NCBI RefSeq assembly: GCF_030160275.1
Contig: NZ_BSOA01000012.1
Location: 1 to 64,000 of the forward strand
Direction of reading: 5' to 3'
DNA from: Dyella flagellata
GTDB lineage: Bacteria; Pseudomonadota; Gammaproteobacteria; Xanthomonadales; Rhodanobacteraceae
Length of the DNA stretch: 64,000 bases
This document shows positions 17,081 to 26,006 of the stretch, one piece after another. A program made the translations under genes and the position numbers. The notes under the pieces were generated by a model. The model had not been told where the DNA came from and did not search any database. It saw only the letters and a program-made list of their open reading frames with translations. Position 1 is the first letter of the stretch. Each line of letters begins with the position of its first letter.

Positions 17081-18484
17081 TCAGTTGGGCATGAAGGTGC
17101 CGGCGATCAGCAGGTCGGCCGGCACCTGCACTTGGCTCATGCGGATCAGCTGGTCCGGGAATAGCAAGTTCTTCAACGCGAAATACGTTACCGGGGAAAA
17201 CGAGACGCCGGCCATGGCATTGCGGATATCGTTGTTGAGGATGTCCTGCAGGCGCGATTTCATCTCGCCTTCGGCGCCACCACTCACCGTCACCGAGGGT
17301 GTGCCCGGATTGATGCGAATGGATTGTCCTGCGCCGCTGCCGGACAGCGACACCGGATAACGCGCCGATACGGTGATATCCACCGGCGCGTTGCCCTGCG
17401 TGTGGATCTGCTGCGACAACGCGAAGCCTTCGGTGGCCGTGCCGGTGTAGTCGCCGCCCAGGTATACGCTATAAGTCACCTCGGTCCGGTTGCAGCAGTT
17501 GCCGTAACTGAAGCTGCCCTGGAAATGCATCTGCGGGCTGATGGTGGCGTACCACGCGTTGTAGCCGGACTTCGGCCCCATCGGATACAGCGAGAAGTTG
17601 CCGCCGTGACCGTTGAAGCCGCGGCATAGCACTTCCTGGTACAGCACACGCGAGCTGATCATCAGCGTGCAGGTCAGATTGTCGGCGGTGGGAATGGGCT
17701 CGTTGACGTTGATCACGTTGCTCGGCGGCGGACGGCCGTTGGTAGTGATCATCAACTGCACCACCGTATTGCCGGCATTGGTGGTGAGTACGTTGAAGCG
17801 GAACGAGGTCGGTGTGAGCCCGGAGGCGCCGGTCAGGTTCTGGAAATCCACCGAGGCCAGCACGTAGCGGATCTGATGAGTGGCGAACCAGTTCTTGAGC
17901 TGGTTGACCAGCATGGTGTTGTCCACGCCCACCACGCTGAGCGCATTGAGCGTGAATGCGCCTTGCGCGAAGTTCAGCACCAGCGAATGCGCATTGCCCA
18001 CCACGCCCTGCACCTGCTGCAGGCCGACCGTGCCGGACAGATAAGGATGCTTGGACATGTCCACCGGCTGCGAAGCGGCCCAGTCCACGCGCGGATCATC
18101 GGGCGAAAGCTGGGCCTTGGAGGGATCGAAATTCGCCGGCACCGACATGGTGCCTAGGCGGGTCGAACCACCCAGGATGTTCTGGCGCACCGTCACTTCG
18201 TTGCGTCCGCTCATGAACTGGAACAGTGGCGCGCCGAGGTCGGCCTTGAACTGGGTGACGTTGGTGAACCAGCCCTGGTGGCCCGGCGCCGGCAACACGC
18301 CCTCACACCACAGCACTGCAATGGACAGCTTGCCGGCGCTGCCGGTCTGCCGGTTCCACTGCGCCATGAAGAAGCTGTTGACCGAACTTTCCAGCAGGTT
18401 CATCACGGCATCCCAGCCCTGCAGCACTTCCTTGTTCTGGTACATCTGCTGCAGCAGGTTGCTCAAAGTTGCGGGGTTGGGCAT
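17081..18484 (-). CDS. P47/TULIP-like protein (second stand-alone copy)
   Basis: The 467-residue protein opens with GWDAVMNLLESSVNSFF (residues 23-39), the kind of start seen in clostridial P47 and OrfX proteins. It continues with the repeated pattern of this operon: WFTNVTQFKADLGAPLFQF, YVLASVDFQNL, FNVLTTNAGNTVVQLMITT, then TLMISSRVLYQEVLCRGF, and near the end VPADLLIAGTFMPN. As I recall, P47 has the same order (GWD start, YVFATVNL, a FLVTKN strand, a segment ending in NIIMPS). P47/OrfX proteins are TULIP-fold, lipid-binding and associated with botulinum-type toxins. No signal peptide is present. It is third in the operon, 45 bases after the preceding gene. Confidence 0.8.
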   Translation of the reverse strand: MPNPATLSNLLQQMYQNKEVLQGWDAVMNLLESSVNSFFMAQWNRQTGSAGKLSIAVLWCEGVLPAPGHQGWFTNVTQFKADLGAPLFQFMSGRNEVTVRQNILGGSTRLGTMSVPANFDPSKAQLSPDDPRVDWAASQPVDMSKHPYLSGTVGLQQVQGVVGNAHSLVLNFAQGAFTLNALSVVGVDNTMLVNQLKNWFATHQIRYVLASVDFQNLTGASGLTPTSFRFNVLTTNAGNTVVQLMITTNGRPPPSNVINVNEPIPTADNLTCTLMISSRVLYQEVLCRGFNGHGGNFSLYPMGPKSGYNAWYATISPQMHFQGSFSYGNCCNRTEVTYSVYLGGDYTGTATEGFALSQQIHTQGNAPVDITVSARYPVSLSGSGAGQSIRINPGTPSVTVSGGAEGEMKSRLQDILNNDIRNAMAGVSFSPVTYFALKNLLFPDQLIRMSQVQVPADLLIAGTFMPN

Positions 18485-18529
18485 GGACGGGGCCTTGATC
18501 CTTGGGGTGGCGAAGTCGCGGCAGACGGC

Positions 18530-19963
18530 TCAGCCCGCCTTGTCCGGCTGAAGGTCGCCGACCATCACCAGGTCACCGGGAATCTGCACCGCGTCGATCA
18601 CCGCCTCGTCGCCAGGAAAGCGGATGGTGCGGATGGCGAAGGCGGCCAGCGGCTCGAGCGAGGTGGCGTCGAGGTCGCCGCGGATTTCCTGGCTGAGGAT
18701 CTGGTCCAGATAGGGCTTGAAAGTTTTCTCCGCCACGCCCGGCGCGGCCACCGTCGCAGTGGAGCCGGCGAAAGCCACCGTCTGCTGCCCGGCTTGTCCC
18801 GCGCACTGCACCGGATAGTTCTGCTGTACGCCGAACTCCAGGTTCACCGTGGCACCGGGATCGGCAAAGGCCGATACGAGCAGGCCCTGCCTGGGCGAGC
18901 CGGTGAAGTTCAGGCCGAGCTGCGCCTGTTGGGCGACTGGCGGCATGGCGTTACCCCAATCGACCGTGCCCTGGAAATACATGCGGTTCTTGGTCTGCAG
19001 GAACCACGCGCGCTGGTCGCCTTGCGGCGGCGCAGCGGTCAGCTGCACATGCTTGGAGCGCGCGTTGAAGCCCGGCGCGACCAGATCCTGGAACACCTTC
19101 TGGCTGCCGAACAACAGCGACCAGTCCATGCCGTCGGTGATCGGCACGGGCTCACCGAGATCCACGCCGGTGTCCTGCGGCGCCGGCGTGTCGCCCAGCG
19201 CGAAGTGCATTTGCAACAGTTGTTGCCCCGACGCAGTGCTTACCGTGTGCAACGCTACCGTGTGCGGCTGCAGTGCGCGGCAATTGGCCTGCGTGCTGCC
19301 ATCCACGGTTGCCAGCAGCAAGCGGCCATCCGTGCCGCCGAGCGTGTTCAAGGCCTCGCGAGCGAGGGCGCCACCATCACCGGCCGCCGCCGGCAGCTGC
19401 TGCGCGACCGCCGTCGCGCCGGCCACATCCAGCAACAGTTCGAACACCGGCGGCACGCTGGCCGATCCCGATGGCGCACGCACGACGCGCAGCGGTAGTT
19501 GGACCGACAGTTTGGCGTCGGGGCGCGTCGGCACGTCGACCGCGGCGGGCGTATCCCAGGCCACGCTCGCATCGTTGGCCAGCGCGGACAACATTGGCAA
19601 AGCACGGGCCATGCCCGCCGCACCAGTCAACGCGCCGGAGCGTCCCTGCACGCGCTGCACGGGGAAATCCACGGCCAGCACCGGTTGTCCCGCGAGCAGC
19701 GCGACCTGCGGCGCGCCGAGTTCGATCTGCATCTGGCCGATACGCCGCTGAGCGGCGCCTTGCGCCTGGACCTGCGCGGGATGGGCGCTGAGCAAGGTGA
19801 GCTGACGCGTACCGTCCGGCGCAGCAGGCCATTGCCGGTGCATGCGCTTGGCCAGGTGGCTCACGCTGAGGTTCAGCACGGCGTCCCAACCGTTGAGCAC
19901 CGAGCCCTTCGCGTGCATCTCATCGAACAGCTGCGCCTTGGTGGCGACATTGGTGGCATTCAT
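18530..19963 (-). CDS. P47/TULIP-like protein (first stand-alone copy)
   Basis: This 477-residue protein is a paralogue of the next gene and of the C-terminal third of the preceding one. It has GWDAVLNLSVSHLAKRM at residues 25-41, a central strand-rich region with LLATVDG and LLQMHFALGD, then DWSLLFGSQKVFQDLVAPGF, and the shared ending IPGDLVMVGDLQPD. It is more diverged than the other two copies and richer in Ala, Gln and Pro. A strong ribosome site (GGAAGGGAGGA) precedes the start. It begins 24 bases after the stop of the 1946-residue protein, so the two are probably made together. The role as a lipid-binding partner of the MACPF-like subunits is inferred from the P47 family. Confidence 0.78.
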   Translation of the reverse strand: MNATNVATKAQLFDEMHAKGSVLNGWDAVLNLSVSHLAKRMHRQWPAAPDGTRQLTLLSAHPAQVQAQGAAQRRIGQMQIELGAPQVALLAGQPVLAVDFPVQRVQGRSGALTGAAGMARALPMLSALANDASVAWDTPAAVDVPTRPDAKLSVQLPLRVVRAPSGSASVPPVFELLLDVAGATAVAQQLPAAAGDGGALAREALNTLGGTDGRLLLATVDGSTQANCRALQPHTVALHTVSTASGQQLLQMHFALGDTPAPQDTGVDLGEPVPITDGMDWSLLFGSQKVFQDLVAPGFNARSKHVQLTAAPPQGDQRAWFLQTKNRMYFQGTVDWGNAMPPVAQQAQLGLNFTGSPRQGLLVSAFADPGATVNLEFGVQQNYPVQCAGQAGQQTVAFAGSTATVAAPGVAEKTFKPYLDQILSQEIRGDLDATSLEPLAAFAIRTIRFPGDEAVIDAVQIPGDLVMVGDLQPDKAG

Positions 19964-19987
19964 CGCTTGTCCTCCCTTCCTTTAGGC

Positions 19988-22900
19988 TCAGTTGCCTGCG
20001 CCGCCGAAACCCGGCGGCAGCAGGATCACGGTGGCGGGGTCTTTGTCGGGATCGGGCTGGTCGACTACTACGAACAGAGGCGGAGTGACCGTGCCGGCCT
20101 CGATGTCGATGGTGTAGGTGACCATGCCGCCGACCGCCGCATTGATCGGCCCGTACTTGAACTGGAATTGCTTGGGCAGTCCGCTCTGCGTGGCACTGCC
20201 GGTGCCCTTCCCGTTCTGGAAGGGCGTGGTGCCGAACACGCCCTGGGCGCCGGTGGCCGCGCTGATGAGCACGTTGTACGTCGTGTTCGTCTTGCGCACC
20301 TTGGGCAGGAAGTTGCCGACCACGAGCAGATCGCCCGGCACGCGCGCCTGCTTCATGGTGATCAGCTGCTCGGCCGGGAACAGCAGGTTTTCCAGCGCGA
20401 ACACCGAGATCGGCTTGAAGCTGATCTTGGCCATGTACTGCTTGAGCGTGGCCGGTACCGAATCGCCCAGGCTCTTGAGCAAGGCGATCTTCAAGTCGTT
20501 GTCGTTGCACTCGCACGGACCGGTCGGCTTGAGGTCGGACGACTGCTCGAATTTCACCTCGGGTTGGATGTTGGCAAATTGCACTACCTGCGCGGCGCCG
20601 CTACCGGTCACCTGCAGCGGATAGGCACCGGTCATGGTGACGTAGGCGGTAGCGCTGGAGTCCTGCCAATCACCCCAGAAACCAGGGCTGCAGGCGCCTT
20701 CTGCGCACACCGGCGGGTTGTAGCGCTGGTACTGGAAGTTGACGTTGGTGCCGCCGCTAGGTGGGCTGGCGGTACCGTTGGTATAGTTCATCACGACGCC
20801 CGTGGCGGGCGAGCGCTCGAACTTCGAATTCGTCAGGTCCCAGGTCAGCGCGTTGCCGCTGGCAGACATGCGGAAATTGGTGTCGGTGCCGCGGATCGTG
20901 TACGGGTTCTGGAAATTGACCGTGCCAGTGGCGCTGCCCTGCTTGATCCTTGCGCTCCACGACTGGAAATCCTTGCCCGGATCGACCGCCTCCACCTGCA
21001 GGTTGGTGCCGCCCTGGTTGAAGCTGGTGACGAAGATGTGTTCGAACATCAGCCTGGTGCTGATCATCAGGCTGACCGAGAAATCGCTCTGGCCGGGAAT
21101 GGGGTTGCTCGGGTCGTAGGCGATCGGCTCGTTCAGCGTGAGGGTGTGGGCGTGCTGGATGTCGCCGGTGGTGGCGATCAGGATCTGCAGGATGTTGTTG
21201 CCCGCATTGGTGGTAGTGGCGTTCAGCACGAACTTGGACGGTTGCAGCGCGGGATCATTGCTGAGATTGCTGTAGTTGATCGTCTGCACCTGGTACTTGA
21301 TCTCGTTCGTCGCGTAGTAGTTGGCGAGCGCGTTGGAAATCTGGATCGCGTGGTGATCGGGATCCCAGTTCGGCGGATCGACCTCGAATTGGCTCAGGGT
21401 GAACGCGCCTTGCGGGAAGTCCAGGATCACCGTATGCGTCTGGCTGGACGAACCCTGCCCCGGTGGCGGCGTGACGATGCCGGAGATCTTGGCCAGCGCC
21501 ACACTGCCGTTGACGTACGGTTTCTTGGACACGTCCACTTTGACGGGATCGCCCCATTCGATGTCCGGATAGATGGTGTGTGTGCCGCTGCCAGCGTCGG
21601 TAAGCGCGATCGGCGTGCCGCCGGCGGTAGCGGACAGCGCCAGGGTGGTCTTGCCACCGCTCTGCGTCCAGCCGACGATCCAGTAGTCGGTGCTGGCCTT
21701 GAGCGGCGACGGCAGCGTGCCGGTGGACTTCACCATCACCTGCATGTTGTTCTCGAACACGCCCTGCACCGACAGTGCCAACGTGCCGCTGCCCGCCGCG
21801 CCGGTGAAGTTCACGTCCTGGTCGACCAGGTGACAGGCGGTGGGGTCGAAGCCATTTTGGGTCACCACCAGCGTGCCCAGCACGATGGTGCCGCTAAGGA
21901 TGTTCTGGATCACCGTCACGCTGTCGTTGCCGGGCACGAACTCCAGCAGCGGGTTGCTGAGCTTGATGCTCATCTTGGTGACGTTGGTGAACCACACACC
22001 GCGGATCTGCTGTACGTTCTCGCAGTAGTACGCGTTCACCTGCATCAGATTGTCGCTGCTGCCGGGGGTGATCTTCTGGATGTACTGCTGGAATTGCTGG
22101 TACAGGAAGGCATTGACCGGCCCGGACAGCACGTTGAACACGGCGTCCCATTTCTGCAGCACGGCCTGGTTCTGGTACATCTGCGCTTCGAGGTTGTCCA
22201 GGGTCGGCGCGCTGCCCTGAGTGGGATCGCCCACCATCGCGGCCAGCGAGGCGGGCAGCCCCGCAGGCAGCTTGGCCAAGAAGCGCGACCGGCGCAGCAG
22301 GGCTGGATCGTCGTAGTGCGCGGTGACGTAGAAGTCCACCTCGATGCTGACGAACAGGCTTTTGAACAGAAGGTCCTGGTTGTTGCGGACATTCGCCGGC
22401 AGACTGATCTCCCACACCGAGAACGGCGTCAGGTGCGTGGTCTGCTGGGCGAACGTGCCGGTGTTGCTGCCGAACTCCGGCTCGCCGGTGGCCAGGTTGT
22501 AGACATACGGTCCGAACGCCCGGCGCGAGCTGGCGAACGTATGCGCGTCGCGCTGGTAATCGCGGTCCTGGAACGGCCGCGCCTGGCAGGCGAAGTGGAT
22601 TTCGCTGTTGCCGCTGCGCGTACTCTTGATGCCGACGATGCGCGGCACCACACGATCGATGCGTACCATGTCGTAGCTGTAGAACTCGGTGCGGCACAGC
22701 GCGACCGGGAACTGGAACACGTTGCCGCCGGACAGGCGCGAGGCCAGCACGTTGTCGATGCGGATGGTGATCGGCTTGGTCACCGGCTGCGGCGGCGGGT
22801 CGAGCTGCTGCAGTGCCGAGATGATCGCCGCATCCTGGGTGGCGATCACCGCCTGCAGGCTGATCAGGCTGAACGAGGTGATCGGCGTGGGCTGGCCGAA

Positions 22901-25828
22901 GTATTCGTACTGGATCGCGCCGTCCTGCAGCCCCAGCGTCTGCGCCAGCACCGACAGCACCTGCTTGAGCTGGTACTGCAACTGGCCGGTCAAGCCGATC
23001 AGGTCGATGCTGTTGATATCCGGCGCCCGGCTCGAATCACTCAAGTGCAGCGCGTTGGTGAGCGCATCCAGCTGCGCCTGCTGGCCGCCGTTGATGGTCT
23101 TCAGGCGATTCTGGTTGATGATCTGCATGGCGATCTGGCTGGCGCGCGTCTGCGCCGTCAGCAGGGCCGTGCCGATGGTGACCAGGGTGTTGACCGCGGC
23201 GATCAAGTCAGCCTTGTCCTGATTGAGCTTGCCGCTATCCGGTACATTGGTCAGCGCAGCGCGTACGTTCTCCGACAGCGCCTGCAAGTCGACCTGGCTG
23301 GGCAGGTTCAGCGTGCCGGCGGCGCTGGCCGCGGCAATGTCGTTGGACAGCGTATTGAGGTTGTCGATATTGCCGACGGCCTTCTGCACGGCGGAAAGGC
23401 TCTTGAGCACCTTCATCACCGCCTGCAGCTTGTCGTAGGCATCCTTGATCGCCTTCAGCGCCTTGAGCACGCCGCCGGCGGCTTCGCCGGGAATGGCCGC
23501 CATGCTCAGGCCCAGCGAGAACAGCCCTTCCACCCCAGACACCACGCACTGCGCCACCAGGTCGTTGGCATAGTCCGTATAGTCTTGCTGGAAACGCTGG
23601 ACGATGCCGGGGTCTTTCGCACTGACGTTGCTGATCACGGTCTGCTGCGCAGTCAGCTTGTTGCCGAGCTCGATGATGTCCTTGGTGTTCTGCTCCTGCT
23701 CGCGGGTGAGCTGGGCCAGCACCGAGTCGTAGTAGCTGCCCATCGCGCCGCGGCCGTTGGCCAGCACCTTGAAGTACTGGGTAAGCACACCGCCGATCTG
23801 CTTGATGTTGTCGTTCAAGTTCGCGATCGAATCCATCACCTTGAAGCTGTTGACGGTGTCGGTGATCTGGATCTGGTACTGCGCGATCTGCGCGTTGAGG
23901 GTCTGCGCCTGGCTGACCATGTCGCCGACGAACTTGTTGTACGAGTCGTAGGTGACGTACGGCACGTAGACCACGTCGGTGTCAAGCTCGGCCACGTTGT
24001 TGGCGATGTACAGCGCGCGGGCGCGCGCCTCGGCCAGGTTGTAGTCCTTGGTGTCGGATGGGATCTGCGCGGCCAGCCAATTGAGGTAGCTCACCTCAAG
24101 TCCGCGCACCACATCGGCATTGGGTCCGCGCGCATGCAACAGCGATTCGGCGGCGACCAGGGAGAACTGGATGCTCTGGGTCAGCGCCGGCAGCGTGGAG
24201 GCGTCGATGCCGCTCTCCAATACGCCGGCGATAGCGACCTTGAAGCGGCCGGTGGCCGGATCGGCCTGGGCGCCGGTCGCGAACAGGATGCCGTCCAACG
24301 CCACCTTGCGTTGCAGCTGGCCGGCGTCCTGCGACTCGAACACCAGCGCTCCGTACATGCGGTCGCAAACCACGGTGAGGTTGTCCAGCGCGGTGGCGCT
24401 CATGCTGAGCGTGGGCGTCTGCGGCGCCTGGCTCATGTCGATGATCTGCGCGATCAGGGTCACGTTGTCGCTGGGCAGGGCCAGGCTGCCGTCGCCTGGC
24501 ATGGCGCTGGTGTGCAGCACCTGCGAGAACGAAGTGAACGACTGCATCTTGAAGTTCTGGGCGACGATGCCACCGCCAAGCAGGTTGACCTGCGAAAGAT
24601 CGACGCGCTCCTGGTAGATGTCCACGGTGGGCGTGATGATGCTGCTGGCGAACGAGGCCACCGACTCGGGAAAGATCTTCGCCCAGTCGTAGTCGATCTC
24701 GCGCGCCTGCGGAATACGCACCGCATCGCCATACTTCTGCAGCAGACCGCCCTTGACCAGGCGATCCCAGGGACCGGCCACCAGCGGCTGATCGATCAGG
24801 TCGGCCAGCGGCGTAAGGGTGAGCGCGACCGGTACCTGCAGCACCAGTGGCAGCATCACTTTGTACTTGACCGTGGCGGCGAACACGCTGGCGGTGCCTT
24901 CCGGCACGTAGTCACTGGCCCAATCGCCCTTGGCGACCGCCGCTTCCAAGGCCGGGTCGCCGCTGAGGCAGCCAAGCACGCCATACTCCGCCACAAAGCC
25001 GCGTCCTTGCGCGGCTGCCGAGGTGAGATACGCCCAGCCTGTGGCGTTAGAGCCTGTCACTGCGAAGCTGCCGTCGGGCTGCGCGGTAGCATCCGACTTG
25101 AACGCGCCTTGGACCACTTTGTAGTGGGCGGCATCATAGGCGAACACCTGGAACAGCACGTCACCACTGACGATCTGGCTGACGAAGTGGCTACCCAGTT
25201 GATACTGCGCGGCCAGGTATTGCTCGGCATCGGCCTTGCTGATTCGAGAGTCGTACAGCACGGAACCCTTGCTTGGCGCCTTGGCTGGCGGCAACGCATC
25301 GATGATGGCCAGGGCGGCGTCGGTCAGGTAGTCCGTACGATGCAGCGATGACGGCGACGCGCTGAACGGGTGCGTCCAGCTGGCGTTGTAGCGGCTCATG
25401 GTGACCAGCATGTAGCCGCGGGGTTTGCTGAAATCGATGCCGAACAACGCGCTCACCGCGGCCAGTGCGCTAGCCGCGTCGGCATCATCGAGCGCCAACG
25501 GGCCGGCCGGCACGCTGATGCCCAGCGGATCGCCGCTCATCGGATTCACACGATAGGCATAGAGTCGATTGAGCAGACTCTCGGGCGAATCGTGGATGGT
25601 GATCGTCGGCGTGTTGCCCCAGACCGGATAGGGCTCCAGCACAGGTTGCACATCGACTGGCCTGAGCGCTGCGAGCGGCGGCGCGAAGAACGGTGTGGAG
25701 TCCGCGGCGGGCACCCATGTCGGGCGGTAACCATATAGCAGATTCGCAGTCTGTCCCGGCTGCAAACATGTCGGGAGGTAACCATATAGCAGATCCGCCG
25801 TCTGTTCCGGCTGCAAAAGCGTTTCCAT
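19988..25828 (-). CDS. Giant MACPF-helical-TULIP fusion protein, candidate pore-forming toxin
   Basis: The 1946-residue protein has no signal peptide. Residues 4-37 hold two copies of a 17-residue unit (QPxQTAxLLYGYxPT). Residues 204-215 read YLAAQYQLGSHF, fitting the MACPF signature Y-x6-[FY]-G-T-H-[FY] apart from Leu and Ser substitutions. Residues of about 630-970 are predicted long helices with heptad-like spacing, interrupted near 756-790 by a hydrophobic stretch (VAQCVVSGVEGLFSLGLSM), a layout like helical pore formers of the ClyA/HBL group. From about 1206 the protein becomes P47-like: KWDAVFNVL at 1226, then VWFTNVTKMSIKLSNPLLEF, YQVQTINYSNL and VPGDLLVVGNFLP near the end. AGGGGG precedes ATG 25828. 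It is the first operon gene. Function as a toxin is inferred, not shown. Confidence 0.85.
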   Translation of the reverse strand: METLLQPEQTADLLYGYLPTCLQPGQTANLLYGYRPTWVPAADSTPFFAPPLAALRPVDVQPVLEPYPVWGNTPTITIHDSPESLLNRLYAYRVNPMSGDPLGISVPAGPLALDDADAASALAAVSALFGIDFSKPRGYMLVTMSRYNASWTHPFSASPSSLHRTDYLTDAALAIIDALPPAKAPSKGSVLYDSRISKADAEQYLAAQYQLGSHFVSQIVSGDVLFQVFAYDAAHYKVVQGAFKSDATAQPDGSFAVTGSNATGWAYLTSAAAQGRGFVAEYGVLGCLSGDPALEAAVAKGDWASDYVPEGTASVFAATVKYKVMLPLVLQVPVALTLTPLADLIDQPLVAGPWDRLVKGGLLQKYGDAVRIPQAREIDYDWAKIFPESVASFASSIITPTVDIYQERVDLSQVNLLGGGIVAQNFKMQSFTSFSQVLHTSAMPGDGSLALPSDNVTLIAQIIDMSQAPQTPTLSMSATALDNLTVVCDRMYGALVFESQDAGQLQRKVALDGILFATGAQADPATGRFKVAIAGVLESGIDASTLPALTQSIQFSLVAAESLLHARGPNADVVRGLEVSYLNWLAAQIPSDTKDYNLAEARARALYIANNVAELDTDVVYVPYVTYDSYNKFVGDMVSQAQTLNAQIAQYQIQITDTVNSFKVMDSIANLNDNIKQIGGVLTQYFKVLANGRGAMGSYYDSVLAQLTREQEQNTKDIIELGNKLTAQQTVISNVSAKDPGIVQRFQQDYTDYANDLVAQCVVSGVEGLFSLGLSMAAIPGEAAGGVLKALKAIKDAYDKLQAVMKVLKSLSAVQKAVGNIDNLNTLSNDIAAASAAGTLNLPSQVDLQALSENVRAALTNVPDSGKLNQDKADLIAAVNTLVTIGTALLTAQTRASQIAMQIINQNRLKTINGGQQAQLDALTNALHLSDSSRAPDINSIDLIGLTGQLQYQLKQVLSVLAQTLGLQDGAIQYEYFGQPTPITSFSLISLQAVIATQDAAIISALQQLDPPPQPVTKPITIRIDNVLASRLSGGNVFQFPVALCRTEFYSYDMVRIDRVVPRIVGIKSTRSGNSEIHFACQARPFQDRDYQRDAHTFASSRRAFGPYVYNLATGEPEFGSNTGTFAQQTTHLTPFSVWEISLPANVRNNQDLLFKSLFVSIEVDFYVTAHYDDPALLRRSRFLAKLPAGLPASLAAMVGDPTQGSAPTLDNLEAQMYQNQAVLQKWDAVFNVLSGPVNAFLYQQFQQYIQKITPGSSDNLMQVNAYYCENVQQIRGVWFTNVTKMSIKLSNPLLEFVPGNDSVTVIQNILSGTIVLGTLVVTQNGFDPTACHLVDQDVNFTGAAGSGTLALSVQGVFENNMQVMVKSTGTLPSPLKASTDYWIVGWTQSGGKTTLALSATAGGTPIALTDAGSGTHTIYPDIEWGDPVKVDVSKKPYVNGSVALAKISGIVTPPPGQGSSSQTHTVILDFPQGAFTLSQFEVDPPNWDPDHHAIQISNALANYYATNEIKYQVQTINYSNLSNDPALQPSKFVLNATTTNAGNNILQILIATTGDIQHAHTLTLNEPIAYDPSNPIPGQSDFSVSLMISTRLMFEHIFVTSFNQGGTNLQVEAVDPGKDFQSWSARIKQGSATGTVNFQNPYTIRGTDTNFRMSASGNALTWDLTNSKFERSPATGVVMNYTNGTASPPSGGTNVNFQYQRYNPPVCAEGACSPGFWGDWQDSSATAYVTMTGAYPLQVTGSGAAQVVQFANIQPEVKFEQSSDLKPTGPCECNDNDLKIALLKSLGDSVPATLKQYMAKISFKPISVFALENLLFPAEQLITMKQARVPGDLLVVGNFLPKVRKTNTTYNVLISAATGAQGVFGTTPFQNGKGTGSATQSGLPKQFQFKYGPINAAVGGMVTYTIDIEAGTVTPPLFVVVDQPDPDKDPATVILLPPGFGGAGN
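25716..25817. repeat. 51-bp tandem duplication encoding a 17-residue repeat
   Basis: Two adjacent 51-base units (25716-25766 and 25767-25817) differ at four positions. They encode residues 4-37 of the giant protein, each with the core LLYGYxPT. The unit is an exact multiple of three, so copy number can change without a frameshift. The shorter paralogue at 14492-17071 has a single related unit. Confidence 0.92.
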
Positions 25829-26006
25829 GCCAACCCCCTGTCAGTAGTTTCGTGTCTGAAAAGAAAGTGCGTTCAATGCCTTTAACGGTTTAGGCCGGCG
25901 GCGTCCTGTCATGCATGTTTTCGAAATAGGCGCGACAGGCATTGCCAGCCGGCAGCACTGCAGTCCAATATCGCCGGTCTGTGCCACCACCCGATGACAG
26001 CCGATC
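25829..26006. promoter_or_regulatory. Divergent promoter region between the toxin-like operon and the ACP gene
   Basis: These 178 bases separate the - strand operon from the + strand acyl carrier gene and must hold both promoters. No clear sigma-70 hexamer pair or operator palindrome stands out. The divergent layout itself suggests shared regulation. Confidence 0.4.

Noticed and set aside
19499-25351. A 1,950-codon open frame on the + strand, antisense to the giant toxin-like gene
   Set aside because: Its product is a repetitive mix of Arg, His, Gly, Val and Gln with no recognisable motif, as expected opposite a GC-rich gene. The - strand frame carries the MACPF and P47-like signatures, strong ribosome sites and paralogy with its neighbours.
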